Assembly (NCBI GenBank): GCA_036873135.1
Contig: JAPTYO010000023.1
Span: forward strand, 2,429,834 to 2,493,833
Source: Clarkia xantiana subsp. parviflora
Taxonomy: Eukaryota > Streptophyta > Magnoliopsida > Myrtales > Onagraceae
Direction: 5' to 3'
Length of the DNA: 64,000 nt
Part shown: positions 53,150 to 64,000 of the stretch, piece after piece
Layout of the letters: the number at the start of each line of letters is the position of its first letter
Numbering within the stretch: position 1 is the first letter of the stretch
Made by a program: the position numbers and the translations under genes
The notes under the pieces: generated by a model
Database searches by the model: none
Seen by the model: the letters and a program-made list of their open reading frames with translations, nothing else
Told to the model about the DNA's origin: nothing

Positions 53150-53597
53150 CGAGCTCGAGTTTCAACTCGATAAAGTCTAACATTTTCATATTTGAGCTCG
53201 AATCGGTACCATATTGATGAGATCGAGTTCGGCTCGACTGGCTAGTTTAAAATTGTTCAATTAAATCATAAATTGTGCACATCAGCTCGAATTTGAACTC
53301 GAGTCAATTAGGTTTTTAGGTCGAACTCGATTTGAATTGAATATATAATATTATGTAAAACTCGAATAAATTCAAGTTCGAACTCAATTTGAATAAGTAA
53401 AAAAAAAAAGTAAGTTTGAACAGGCCCGCGATCTTCTCGAGTCGAGTTCCAATTAACTCGTACTTGACTCAGTACAAAAAATAAAAAATAAACTTGACTC
53501 GAGTTCGACTTGACTCGAAATTTAGCGAGCCTATTTCGAATATGAACCGAGTCGATCTCGAATAGCTCACGAGTAGCTTAATTCGTTTACACCCCTA
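53150..53597. repeat. TCGAGCTCGAA-rich dispersed repeat, copy 1
   Basis: It is rich in CTCGAACTCGAGT-type words, shares an AAATTGTTCAATTAAATCATA core with the copies at 56,140 and 58,027, and ends GTTTACACCCCT. The AGGGGTGTAA-type terminus suggests a hAT-type MITE. The left end is unclear. Confidence 0.55.
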
Positions 53598-55199
53598 TTC
53601 ATGGTCTTACTCGGTTCATAGCTCAACACAGAATGAGTTAATTAAGACCTTGTTATTAACTAACTCGGAGTCGGATGCACCGAACTAACGGCTTGTATGG
53701 CTCGATGTATTGGATAATACGTAAATTTCTAAGAACCGACTAAAATATTATAGTCGAGATGCTTAGATAATACAATGTTTGGATGAAACGTCTATAAGTA
53801 CTAGATATAAAGGGCGCGATCAGCTCAACTCCAAAATGATATAAGAGAATAATCAGGCCGATTCTAAGGATAATACAAGAACATAGCATAATAAAAAAAC
53901 TTCAATTAAACTACGTACAACATAATATATAAAATTAAATAAAAAAAAGTCTTAAAAAAATTACGTCAAATGCTCTAGCAACCTGGAAAAAGAACGTTCA
54001 TTAAAGGGCTCTCAGTTGCTCGAGCATTTGAGTTTAAAAAAATAATTTAAAATTAAAATTTTATTACATAAATATATAAATTTTAAATTATTATTATTAT
54101 TATTGGTCGGGAACATCGAAGTCACTATCCACCAAATAACACTAATAGTATTATGATTATTAGCTATTATGTATAAATAGTACCATGTATGTCATTTTTA
54201 ACAAATACTTAATTTACTTTAAAAGTAAGTATTAATTACATATAGGTATTATACTATATCACTAAATATTTCATTCAAACATATTAATAGATAATACACG
54301 TGTTATATCTAATATATTTGTAAATATTAAAATATAGTAGAAAAAAACTATAGTTTTTGTAGATATTAAAATAATACAGTTGTAGATATTTGAACAATAT
54401 AACTTTATACGAAAGTGATTTTTTATACGTTTTAATATAAGGAAATTAATTGGGCCAATAAGTTATAAAAAAAAATCTTAAAATTATAAATGTCGTCAAG
54501 TAATATTAATTAAATTAATCAAACACATTTATATTTATTTAAATTATTTAATAACATTAATTTTTTTAGTTCGTTTTTTAGTTAATAATTGTCTGTTAGG
54601 TTACATTGCATATATTAATATGCAGTTAAATTAAGTGCAGAATTTTTAGAATTAATAATTTTCAAATTACCGATTTTATTGAATATCACTATATAATTTA
54701 ATTGAACAGTTATATTTGATCGGATATAATGCAAGTTTTAATTTTAGGTGTAATTGAAACAATTATTTAGATCATATACACTGCTCTTTATGCCTCATAT
54801 TGCCTATCATTATGATATTGACACATATTCTTGAATTTAATATTTTTCTTTTAGAATTTACAATTTTAGACTAAAAATAAAATATTATAAAATTAATTAC
54901 CCTCAACAATACGTACGTACTCTTAAGTTTTAAAGTTTTAATTGATGGACCGTGTAAGGTGGACTAGAGTGAAAGTGGGTGGACTCGAGACAGAATCAAC
55001 CAGCCTACCTGCCAATACCTATCCCTTACCTGTTAAAAAAAATATATATATATTTATTAATATAATTAATAAATTAATCATTGGTCAACTTTAAACATCC
55101 CAAGAATAAATAAACTCATCCAACTAAAGTCGTCAACTTTGACCACTCCATTTATTTATTTATTTTTTGGTATAAACGAGCACTCCAGTTAATAATGCA
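53598..55199. other. AT-rich intergenic DNA, no feature recognised
   Basis: There is no supportable gene. Short ATT microsatellites lie near 54,090, and the sequence is otherwise AT-rich. Confidence 0.45.
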
Positions 55200-55754
55200 A
55201 GGGGTGAAACCAAAATTCGGTTGGTCCGAAAAATTGGTGAAAACCGAACCGGTCCGGATCGAAAAAATCGAATTTGCAATATGCATTTTGGTTTTTGGTC
55301 GGACTTTTTTTACTCTAATTCGGTTTTTCGGTCTGGTTCGGATTTTAAATTTTGAGGACTGTGGAGACCGAACCGACCGTTATGCTAATTAAATATATAC
55401 AATATATATTATATTAGTTGATTTATATTAATATAAATTGTAAAATAGTCACTTATGAGTATTAATTTTTCTAGTTGTATTTTATAATTTATTTAATTAT
55501 ATTAATGGGACTTATTTATCATCGATATGATATTGTCCATGAAAATAAAGAGAATTTTGAATGATAATTGTTAATATTGGATTTTCGGTTTAAACCGAAA
55601 ACCGAACCGAAAAAATCGTACTACCAATGGACGGTTTATTTTTCCTCAAACGGTTTTTTGGTCGAATTTTTTTAAGGGAAAAAACCAGACTGAAAATTTA
55701 AATACCCGACTTAAATAAGCAAAAATCCGGTCCGACCGGTCCGACTTCACCCCT
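55200..55754. mobile_element. hAT-like MITE, AGGGGTGAA ends
   Basis: The termini are AGGGGTGAAACC and GACTTCACCCCT. Subterminal regions are dense in ACCGAACCG and GGTCCGGT words in inverted arrangement around an AT-rich centre. No coding sequence is present. A target duplication is not clear. Confidence 0.65.
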
Positions 55755-55784
55755 AAATAATACTGTAATTTTTTTGGGTGTTCT

Positions 55785-56117
55785 TGTTAGTGTGTTTGAG
55801 AGAGTTTAAGTGTATACCGAAAGTCTTCATTCACAAGTTCGAGTTTATGGGCTAATTGGTTAAGGCGTACATCTTATTAATTAACAGTTATCAAAGTAAA
55901 AAAAACGTGAGTTTAAAAAAGAAGAAGGGAATAGAATGTGTTGAACCTCTCAGATGGCCAGGTGAAAAACTCATGTTACGGACCAAGTGATATGTCGGAT
56001 GTATAATGTTTGCGAACATCAGTTTAAGGGAGGGTATGTTAGTGTGTTTAAGAGAGTTCACTCACAAGTTCGAGCTTATGGGCTGATTGGTTAAGGTGTA
56101 CGTCTTATTCCCTAACA
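55785..56117 (+). mobile_element. Complete TRIM/SMART-type mini LTR retrotransposon
   Basis: The left LTR is 55,785-55,886 (TGTTAG...TAACA) and the right LTR 56,037-56,117 (TGTTAG...CTAACA). They are flanked by a perfect 5-bp duplication GTTCT (55,780-55,784 and 56,118-56,122). The internal region is about 150 bp. It opens with GTTATCAAAG, which resembles the initiator-Met tRNA binding site (GGTATCAGAG), and ends with a polypurine tract AAGGGAGGG just before the right LTR. The right LTR lacks about 20 bp of the left. There is no coding capacity, so mobilisation would need proteins supplied in trans. Confidence 0.85.
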
Positions 56118-56139
56118 GTTCTATATAGGGACATAATCG

Positions 56140-56435
56140 ATCCGAGTATTTGACAAGTTCGAGTCGACTCATATTACTTGAGGTCAAACTTGATTGATTG
56201 TAAAATTTTCAAGTTCGAACTCAACTTGGTGTCGTACTCGATGAATTCGAGCTCGTCTCGACTCAGCTCGTCAAGTTTAAAATTGTTTAGTTAATCATAA
56301 ATGATTCATTTTAGCTCGAACTCGACTTGAACTGTACATATAAAAAATATTAAGTAAAGCTCGGAAAAGAAAAAAAATCGAACTCGAATAGACTCACGAA
56401 CCTCTCGAGTCGATCTCGAATATCTCACGAGTAGT
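56140..56435. repeat. TCGAGCTCGAA-rich dispersed repeat, copy 2
   Basis: It shares CAGCTCGTCAAGTTTAAAAT and the CTCGAACTCGACTTG words with copies 1 and 3. It ends near TCTCACGAGTAG. It is non-coding. Confidence 0.55.
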
Positions 56436-56724
56436 TCTATATAAGCTAAACCAGTACTTGTTCAATGTCTATACTAATGTCTACTCACACCGTGTCAATC
56501 TATAAATAATAAAGTACTGAGCAAGTATATTTTTACATTCTTAAAGCTCGACGCAGTTTAAACTCGATACCTCTAATTAAGTCTTAAGAGATAGAAGCAT
56601 CGGACAACTATATCATATTATATGACTTTTTAAATTTAAGAGAATACAACATCAAAACTTTCCTAGACGTCACCCATTAAAAATCGTCCAAATATACTTA
56701 GTTTCAGAATATGCTTAGTTTCAA

Positions 56725-57261
56725 GGACCCAGAACCTACAAACTGTCTGAAATTTGCTCCATGTGAAATTTTGGTGTCTGAAGTTTAAAATGTTGAAATT
56801 GACAGTCATAGGTTTCATTTTTGTTGAAATTTGGTGTCTTCGAGCGTCTTTTCCTTTCCCTTCAAACATTTTCATCGACCCTTTCACCCACTCATAATTC
56901 ATCACTCTTTACTTTTTATAAAATCGCCAAATTTCTCCAAAAATTTGAACATCCGAAAGAAAATGTTTCCAGCAGAGTGGTGTGGAGTGATTTTCAGCGA
57001 CAATAGAGTGATATTTACTTGTGCGGATGTGGTCACCTTCTTAGGTAACGGTCCCGGCTAAGTGACGAGAAGGGAACGTGCATTAGAGCTCCTATTTGAC
57101 ATTTGGTTTCGCCGGGATTGGCTTCTCTAAAGTAATCACACCGAGACACCAAATTTCAACAAAAATGAGACATGAGACTGTTCATTTTAACATTTTAAAT
57201 TTCAGATACTAAAATCTCATATGGAGCAGCAAACTTCAAACAATTTATAGGTTCTTAACCC
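56725..57261. mobile_element. GGGTTAAGAACC MITE with internal cargo
   Basis: The inverted termini are GGACCCAGAACCT and AGGTTCTTAACCC. The perfect 9-bp duplication TAGTTTCAA lies at 56,716-56,724 and 57,262-57,270. The interior (about 56,880-57,080) is not part of the hairpin. It resembles, in opposite orientation, the interior of the element at 61,349-62,258 and includes a short frame around AEWCG. The cargo may be a captured host sequence. Confidence 0.8.
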
Positions 57262-57369
57262 TAGTTTCAAAGTTCTGATGGAATCAGCTGTCCTTCGTGA
57301 AATTAGGGTGGGGCCACTATGGACGATAAGGTAATTGTCGCCTCAACTTTATCTTACAAATTTTAATTA

Positions 57370-57873
57370 GGGTTAACATGTCTTTTGGTTCATGATGTTT
57401 GACCACTTTTGAGTTTTGGTCCATAATGTTTTTTTTTTTGCCTAGTTTTGGTACCATATATTTACAGATTTTTCTAGTTTTGGTCTGACCGTTACATTCC
57501 GTCCATTTTTTACGTTAAGTGACATATGCAAGTCACATGAAACACCCTAAACTTTCAATTTTGTTCAAATTTGGGGGAATTGACATCATAAACCTAGTTC
57601 AATTTGGGTGAATTGAAATATGTTTAATGGGTCAAATTTGGGTGAATTGACACCCTAAACCTATTTCAATGTGTTAATTTTCCCAAAATTGAAAGTTTAT
57701 GGTGAATCACGTGACTTGCACATGTCACTAAACGGGAAAAATGGACGGAATATAACGATCGGACCAAAACTAGAAAAATCTGCAAACATATGGTACTAAA
57801 ACTAGGAAAAAAAAACATCATGAACCAAAACTCAAAAGTGATCAAACATCATGGATCAAAAACTTGTTAACCC
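57370..57873. mobile_element. Foldback MITE, GGGTTAACATG type
   Basis: The ends are GGGTTAACATGTCTTTTGGTT and ACTTGTTAACCC, with long inverted arms. A perfect 9-bp duplication TTTTAATTA flanks it (57,361-57,369 and 57,874-57,882). It is a sister of the element at 1,219-1,742. Confidence 0.88.
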
Positions 57874-58026
57874 TTTTAATTATTGACAATTTAACCCTTT
57901 AAAATATTACTTTTGTCCACATAATTTTTTTACCTTAATTAATTATCCATAACTCAATTCTTGTACCTAAACAACAATTATAGTTCCGTCCCTGATTGAA
58001 ATGTTTCAAAATATGTTGTGTTGTTT

Positions 58027-58450
58027 AGGGGTGTAATAGAGCTAAAGTCGAGCATCTGGCAAGATCGACTCGATTTGTTTTACTCGAGCAATCGGCTGAG
58101 CCTGAATTTTTCAAATTCGAACTTGACTTGGTAACAGACTCGATCAGTTTGAACTCGGCTCGGATCAGCTCGTCAAGTTTAAAATTGTTCGATTTAGTCA
58201 TATATTATGCACTTTAGCTCGAACTCGAATAGGCTTTTTCCTCGAGTTGAACTTGAATATATATATATTATGTAAAACTCGAGCTCAAACTCGAATATAA
58301 TTTTGCCAAAAGAAAAGCTCGATTACGCTCGCGAGTGCTCGAGTCGAGTATAAAGAAGTCATAATCGACTTGGTACTATAAAAAGCTCGACTCAAAATCT
58401 TACAAGCCGAACATCGACCGAGCTGATATGGAGTAGCTTAACTCGCTTAT
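58027..58450. repeat. TCGAGCTCGAA-rich dispersed repeat, copy 3
   Basis: It starts with AGGGGTGTAATAGAGC, the complement of the right end of copy 1, and contains the shared CAGCTCGTCAAGTTTAAAAT core. A hAT-type MITE is likely. Confidence 0.6.
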
Positions 58451-58489
58451 ACCATGATGCTCTTGTTTAACTCCAATCTTGAAGTTAGT

Positions 58490-59170
58490 GTTGAGCAGAA
58501 GACCCAAATAGCCCGAAATCCCGACCAGTCCGTCTCGAAAATTGGCACAAACTTGATCGGGCATGACTTTTCTTCTTAAGTCGCACTCAGGCTTGAGTTT
58601 TTTTTTTCAAAAGCCCGAAAGTCCCGAGCCGCCCGACTATATTTAACTATGTATAGATTTTTCACTTAAATTGTAGTTTTTTTTTTTTTGCGAAACTTAA
58701 ATTGTAGTTGATGTAACTATTCTACAACTAAAGTTAAAAAACCTAATAGAGTATGTATGCACTTCACATTTGCCACAAGGATTAGGTGTCGCTCTTAGTC
58801 TCACTTCACATTTGCCACAAGGATTAGGTGTCGCTCTTAGTCTCACCACTCCTCTTGCTACGCCTCTCTTCACCACTCTCTCACTCAGCATCAGACTTAA
58901 CATTTGCATTTGTGTTGATGGTATTTAAACTCGATTTTTAAAGTTTATATTGATTGTATTTTAAGTTGTATGTATTTGAAGTTGTATGCTTGAATTTATC
59001 TTTTCAGATTTTTTTTGCTTACAATTCGAGCTAGCCCGAACCTGACTTGATTCCGATGTCTCGACTCGAGCGGGACTTTCTTTGAAATTCGGACTCGAAC
59101 TAACAAACTATGTCCCGAAATTTTCAAGCTCGGGCTCATGAAAAAGCCCGTCCGTCCCGAGCCTACTTGA
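58490..59170. repeat. CCCGA-rich repeat with a 43-bp tandem duplication
   Basis: CCCGAAATCCCGACC and GCCCGTCCGTCCCGAGCC words sit at the two ends. In the middle, CACTTCACATTTGCCACAAG and its continuation are present twice (about 58,759-58,801 and 58,802-58,844). The open frame across the duplication is an artefact. Confidence 0.55.
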
Positions 59171-59425
59171 AATTGCTAGAAGGAAAATATATCATCATTA
59201 CGTATTGTTATCTGGGCCGTATTACCACTGCCCAACATTCTGATATTTGGACCCAATTGCAGCCCAGCCCAATTACATAGTGGTTCTCTACTTCTATTGT
59301 TGTACTGTAAAATAAATCCTTAAGAAGTAAGTAGTTTGAGATTCATTCATTCACTATAGTAGAGTAGTTGAGAATTTGTTACCAGAAAAGAGTAGTTGAG
59401 AATTGAAATTCATTCATTCAATAAT

Positions 59426-62400
59426 TTAGCAACTTGTTTTCTCAGCAATTGCAACTTCCTCTTTTAGAGAATCACTGAGGGTCTCCACCAGATTGAGCAA
59501 GAACCCATCTGCACCATGCTTCGCTAGCAACGATATCGACACCGGTAACTCTTCGTAATTCCCCAGCGGAACACTCACCTATCCGAAAGGATTTCAAAAA
59601 TAAATCCATTACGACACAAAATTCAATCATCTAAGTTCGAGAAATGCATATTACCTGACAGAAGCCTGAAACTCCTGCAATCGATAGCAATGAGAAAGCC
59701 CTTGCTCGGAACACTTCTAGCTCCGATGGATCGGTTCTTAGCTTAGGTGGTGGCCCCGGTACTGTGGGGACTACTAACACACCCGAATCCTGCGGAAAAA
59801 AGTACTTCAAATTAAGTTTCTATGATTTTATTTCTCAACTCCATATACATATCAAGGGTTAAGATCCAATTTACAGTATTAGGTTTCACTCATGTTGCGA
59901 TTTGATGTCTCAGATTAAAACGTTAATATGGACGTTCCAGGTTTCATTTTGGTTGTTTTTATGTGTCTCGGTGTGATTACTTGAGAGAAGTCAATACCGA
60001 CAAAACCGAAAGAGAGAGGAAAAAACGCGCGAAGACACCAAAAGACAACCAAAATGAAACATGGGACTGTCCATATTAATATTTTAATCACGAGACACCA
60101 AAATCGCAACATGTGTGAAACCTGAATAGATTCTTAACTCATATATCAAAGCCGAACACTAATGAAGAACAATGTTTAAGGTTTCATTCTTATGCTGCTA
60201 ATTATGACCAAGAAAAACATACATACCCCAAGAAGTTCGGTAAGAGCAGCGCGTAGTTCTTTCTTGATCAGGTGACAAACATCGATTTTCTCATTAGTTG
60301 ATCGAACTGCTTCCCACACCCTTTCCGAGATTCCGGGACCCAGATCCGGTCTCACTCTTGTCACCCACTCTTCATGGTTTCTCTTAAACTCATGCCTTAA
60401 GAAAATGCGTAAAATCTCAACAGACGCAAGAGATGAAGAAAGTATACCATTTGCATAAACTACTGGGTTAATAACATAAATAACAGTCCCAACTATAAGA
60501 CGTTTTACTAATCGATGTTCCAGATTTAAAATGTTGACATTCTGTTTCTCATCCATCATATTAGTTGGTTTCCACTTTTTTCTCTTAAAATTGATAAAAC
60601 AAAAACATGTTTTTTAAGCATCAAATAAGCCTAAATCACGAGCAACAAATCTTATACTTTCAAAAAGTTGGCCAAAAAGTGGAAAATATGTTTTTGTTGC
60701 TTAAGAGGTCAACTTTAACATCAAAATTAGTCGAAAAAAGTGATGCCGAATATCAACATTTTAAATCTAGGTCAGCGATTTGCAACTTGACCTATAGTTG
60801 AGACCGTTTTTAGATTCATATCCCTAAACTACTAGAGAAAATGAGATTCATAACAATATCTTCACCTTTGGAGAGATCGCATAGCACCCGAAAGTGCTGC
60901 CAAGGACGGTATATTATATACTTGGCCTTCATCTTCTTTAATCAATAACGACTCGAGTGACGGAACATTGTCCTTCACATAGTCCCCAAGCGTTACATTT
61001 TTAACAATATGACCTACAAGTGAAACAAACAAAGTAAATCTGCATTATGTTCCCCAAAATTCATTCAGCTATTGCTTTATAATGGATGCTTTCTTCTAAA
61101 AACTTGAGATTGAAGTGGAATATCGAGTAGAGTAAGTTACCTCCGAATGTTTTGTCTACTGAATTAATGAGAACTTGAGCCACTCGTGCAGTTGGAATGC
61201 TCAAGAGCTTGAAACAATCCTCTGCTATAAGGATCTGACTAGGTTTTACTCTCTCCATAACAGGTGATTTTAGCAGCACATGTCCCACCTGCTTCAATAT
61301 CTTAGGATCCCTAGCAAACCATCCTGATAAGGATAATCATTTATGAAAGGGTTAAGAACCTAAAAACAGTCCCATGTTTTCAATTTGGTGTCTCAGGATT
61401 AAAATGTTAATATGGACATTCTCAGATTTCATTTTGGTTGCTTTTCGGTGCCTTGGTGTGATAACTTTAAAGAAGCTAATCCCGATGAAACCGATTGTTA
61501 CGTGCTTGGGTTATGGATCGAGTCACGGGACAATGAACCACGAAGTCAGGTCTGTCGACCTTATTTCTTCTTACGCGGAATTTTGATAAATGACTGAGTT
61601 CGTTAAGGGGACCTCAACCCTTGGACCTCGATAAAGAGAATCCGATCTCAGTTTTGAGGAATGAAATATTGTTTGTTCTTTTATTCATTACTGATCCCTT
61701 AAAATAGGATTACTGACATTATAAAACAGGAAAGACAATATCGGCCATTATAAGGAATATATTATTCCCAGCCATTTTTAGACTTATTCTAATTAAAAAC
61801 CCTAAACTTATTCAACAAGCAAACCAAACCTTATTGAACTACTATGCAGATCGACGGTTTTGCCTTGAATAGACCCAACCTACAAATGCATCGGTAACAC
61901 CGACTGTCAAATTCGAGCTCCCATACACGCTTCATTTCCGTCACCTTGCCAGGAACCGTCACCTGCCAGTAAATCCCGCTCCGTTTTCGCTGGAAATTGA
62001 TCCACACCACTCTGCTACAAACATTTTCTTTTGGATGTTCAAGTTTTGGTTGGGGGGGGGGAATTGGGCGATTTTGTAAAAAGTTAAGAGTGATGAATTA
62101 TGAGTGATTGGTTGATGAAAATAATTGTAGGGAGAGGAATTGACGCGCAGAGACACAAAATTTCATGAAACCTAGAACTGTCCATATTAACGTTTTAATC
62201 CTGAAACACTAAATTTCAACATGGGTGAAACCTGAGTTTGTTTTTAGATTCTTAACCCTTTATGAATTCTGCTTCTAAATCTGAAGGATGGAAATGTAAT
62301 TTGAGTGCAAACTTGCTTTAATTGCTTAATATGAGTGAGTTTTAAGTTCTTACCAACTGTATCAAAACTCTGAGCCATTGGTATAACCCCGGTTGTTGGA

Positions 62401-63808
62401 ACAACATCATGTGACGGTCGAAATCCCAGAATTCCACAGTAAGATGCTGGAACTCTCACACTACCACCAGTATCAGTCCCTGTAAGTGACTTCACTTTAA
62501 GCAGTGGCTCAAGTAAGGAATTTTAAATACTCAGTCCTTTCTCACCAAGGGAGAAATCTACAAGCATTGCACCTACTGCAACTGCGGATCCACTAGAAGA
62601 TCCTCCAGGAACCCGGTCTGCTGCACATGGATTTCTGGGTGTTCCATAATGGTTGTTCTCTCCATTTATACTGTTCAAAAGAATAATTTTGTGTTGAAAC
62701 TTTACACTGAATCACTGATGAGCTATTGTCCCAAAGAAAGAGGATAAAGTTTCTCAAAACTTGATCAGAAATAATGGTTGCTCAATTTTTTCGCATCTTA
62801 ATTTCTGCATTTTGTGCCAAGAATACTAAAATTCTAAACTGAGGGCATGGAAATTATGGGATTTTTCCAAACTTATTGTGAAATTTTAGATAGGCCAATT
62901 GACTAACTAAGGTGAATTGTGAATGTGTGGTTCATAATCTTTATACAGCACAACTTCCCCTCAGCTGTGGGCTGAAACACTTTGAAAACCGTCACACGAA
63001 ACTTTTCATTAAATTGGGGGTATAACGCGTTGCGGAGATTCAAATCTACGTACTTTGATACCATAAAAGCTCATTGTCAGTATAGTTAGTCAGGTGGCCC
63101 GTCTAAATTTCACACTTATGGCATGTATTTATGTTTACCTCTTCTTTTCAAATCTGAAACATATTTGTCAATTCAACATCTCATACTTAAATTCTGAAAG
63201 CATAGATTGGTAGATAATGCGACTGAGAGGAAATGAAATGGTGGTTGCCACAAACCTGTATGCCATTTCATCCATGACAGTTTTGCCAACACAAGTAGCA
63301 CCTGCCTCTAGCACAGCTAAAACTGCTGGGGCAGTTGAAGAAGCAGCTGAATGAGTTCTTGCCCAATCAGGATTTCCAAATCCAGTGACTTGTCCTTCTA
63401 CATCAAATCTGAATACATTTCCATTTAATTCTAGAGAAATCAAACCTCTACCAAAAAAAAAACACCACTCCACCAAATGTAAAAATTTCAGGTTTTGATT
63501 TAGGAATCTAAGTGCATAAAGTACGGTACAGACTAAATCGATATGCATTGGTATCAAACGGAAATCCAAAATAAGCATCAAACCAGAGAAGAGACGGGAA
63601 AATCAAGCATTGGAACTGTAATTAGGGCACAGAAGGGTAATGCGATCACAATTGGGAGTTTGAAAGTGAGGAGTAGGAAAATCTCAAGGACTTACATTTC
63701 TTTGATGGCGAATGTGAGGCCAGTTAATGGAAGAGAAGGAGAAGGTTTGGGTGGGTGCAGGAGGAATTTGCTCATGAAAGCTCCGTAATCTGATGATGTT
63801 GCCGCCAT
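59426..63808 (-). CDS. AMI1: Indole-3-acetamide amidase AMI1
   Basis: This amidase-signature enzyme hydrolyses indole-3-acetamide to the auxin indole-3-acetic acid, in the cytosol. The exons are 63696-63808, 63256-63408, 62546-62670, 62354-62479, 61141-61323, 60866-61013, 60227-60395, 59655-59789 and 59426-59578, totalling 1305 nt (434 aa; Arabidopsis AMI1 425). The Ser-Ser-Lys triad falls at the same numbers as in AMI1: Lys36 (TFAIKE), Ser113 (PGGSSSGS) and Ser137 (TDTGGSVR). IFDVEG and GFGNPDW follow the first exon, and [15 protein letters not shown] is near the C terminus. There is no outer-envelope or TPR extension, which distinguishes it from TOC64-like relatives. Three GGGTTAA MITEs lie in introns 4, 6 and 7. 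Confidence 0.96.
59856..60140. mobile_element. GGGTTAAG MITE in AMI1 intron 7
   Basis: It is a hairpin of about 285 bp with arms GGTTTCACTCATGTTGCGAT and its inverted match near 60,097-60,118. The flanks ACATATCAA and ATATATCAA match at 8 of 9 bases. Confidence 0.8.
60465..60824. mobile_element. GGGTTAATAAC MITE in AMI1 intron 6
   Basis: It is 360 bp, ends ...GATTCATATCCC, and is flanked by a perfect 9-bp duplication TAAACTACT (60,456-60,464 and 60,825-60,833). It is colinear with the interrupted element in the last MIRO2 intron. Confidence 0.88.
61349..62258. mobile_element. Large GGGTTAAGAACC MITE in AMI1 intron 4
   Basis: The termini are GGGTTAAGAACCTAAAAACAG and TTTTTAGATTCTTAACCC. The flanks TTTATGAAA and TTTATGAAT match at 8 of 9 bases. 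The 910-bp body carries non-hairpin cargo, including a region at about 61,930-62,110 related in inverted orientation to the interior of the element at 56,725. It makes up most of the 1.03-kb intron. Confidence 0.85.
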
Positions 63809-63829
63809 TTCTGCACCCTTCCTTTCTCT

Positions 63830-64000
63830 TCGGAATCGACTTTGCGAAGCTTGGAATGGATGCTCAACAAAGCTGACTGTGATAATCCGATAACCGATAA
63901 TTAGATAGCCACTCCACGTCAACGAAAATTCTGATTTTTTTTTTTCTAATTAAAAGATTTTTTTTTTTTTTTTTTCTAAAAGAGTAATTGCAAACTGCGC
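63830..64000. other. AMI1 upstream region
   Basis: This is the short 5' flank of AMI1, with poly-T runs near 63,935 and 63,957. I see no TATA box or other gene. Confidence 0.4.

Noticed and set aside
55850..55875. Box A-like GGGCTAATTGGTTAAGGC suggesting a SINE or tRNA
   Set aside because: No matching box B or cloverleaf, and the sequence lies inside the LTR of the TRIM element.

Overview
This is nuclear DNA of a flowering plant, almost certainly a eudicot. It carries three many-exon genes with GT-AG introns that match plant families closely, AT-rich intergenic DNA, LTR-retrotransposon remnants and many hairpin-type MITEs. No prokaryotic or organellar features were seen.

Region 1 (1 to about 27,166) is a tandem satellite whose unit contains a cytosolic tRNA-Phe(GAA) gene, read on the minus strand. 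It is a higher-order repeat of about 2.07-2.19 kb built from six diverged monomers. On the + strand the order is A1 (tRNA-Phe), C (decayed tRNA), E (tRNA deleted), A2 (tRNA-Phe), B (decayed tRNA), D (tRNA deleted). Seven A copies carry exactly the same 73-nt tRNA-Phe sequence, which agrees with the known plant cytosolic tRNA-Phe. About eight more differ by one or two bases, and the rest are pseudogenes. A nested transposon insertion lies at about 1,019-1,975. The array runs off the left edge of the window.

Region 2 (about 27,167-31,894) is a transposon-derived island inside the array: a decayed minus-strand multi-exon gene, several minisatellites, and inverted and direct TATA-bearing LTR-like repeats. 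Region 3 (about 31,895-37,745) is a second, older and more decayed block of the same array. It ends abruptly in a broken tRNA fused to a Ty1/copia integrase fragment (37,746-37,961). Region 4 (38-39.6 kb) holds more MITEs.

Region 5 (39,959-63,808) has three ordinary genes, all on the minus strand. They are MIRO2 (mitochondrial Rho GTPase, 14 coding exons, 647 aa), MVK (mevalonate kinase, 5 exons, 385 aa) and AMI1 (indole-3-acetamide amidase, 9 exons, 434 aa). All three models were assembled exon by exon and stay in frame throughout. The genes are not an operon and have unrelated roles: organelle dynamics, isoprenoid precursors and auxin. Introns and spacers are loaded with a GGGTTAA-ended hairpin MITE family. 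These elements carry 9-bp target duplications (Mutator-like), and five copies sit inside MIRO2 or AMI1 introns. A solo LTR lies in the last MVK intron, and a complete TRIM-type mini LTR element lies between MVK and AMI1.

The most unusual feature is the tRNA-Phe higher-order satellite.
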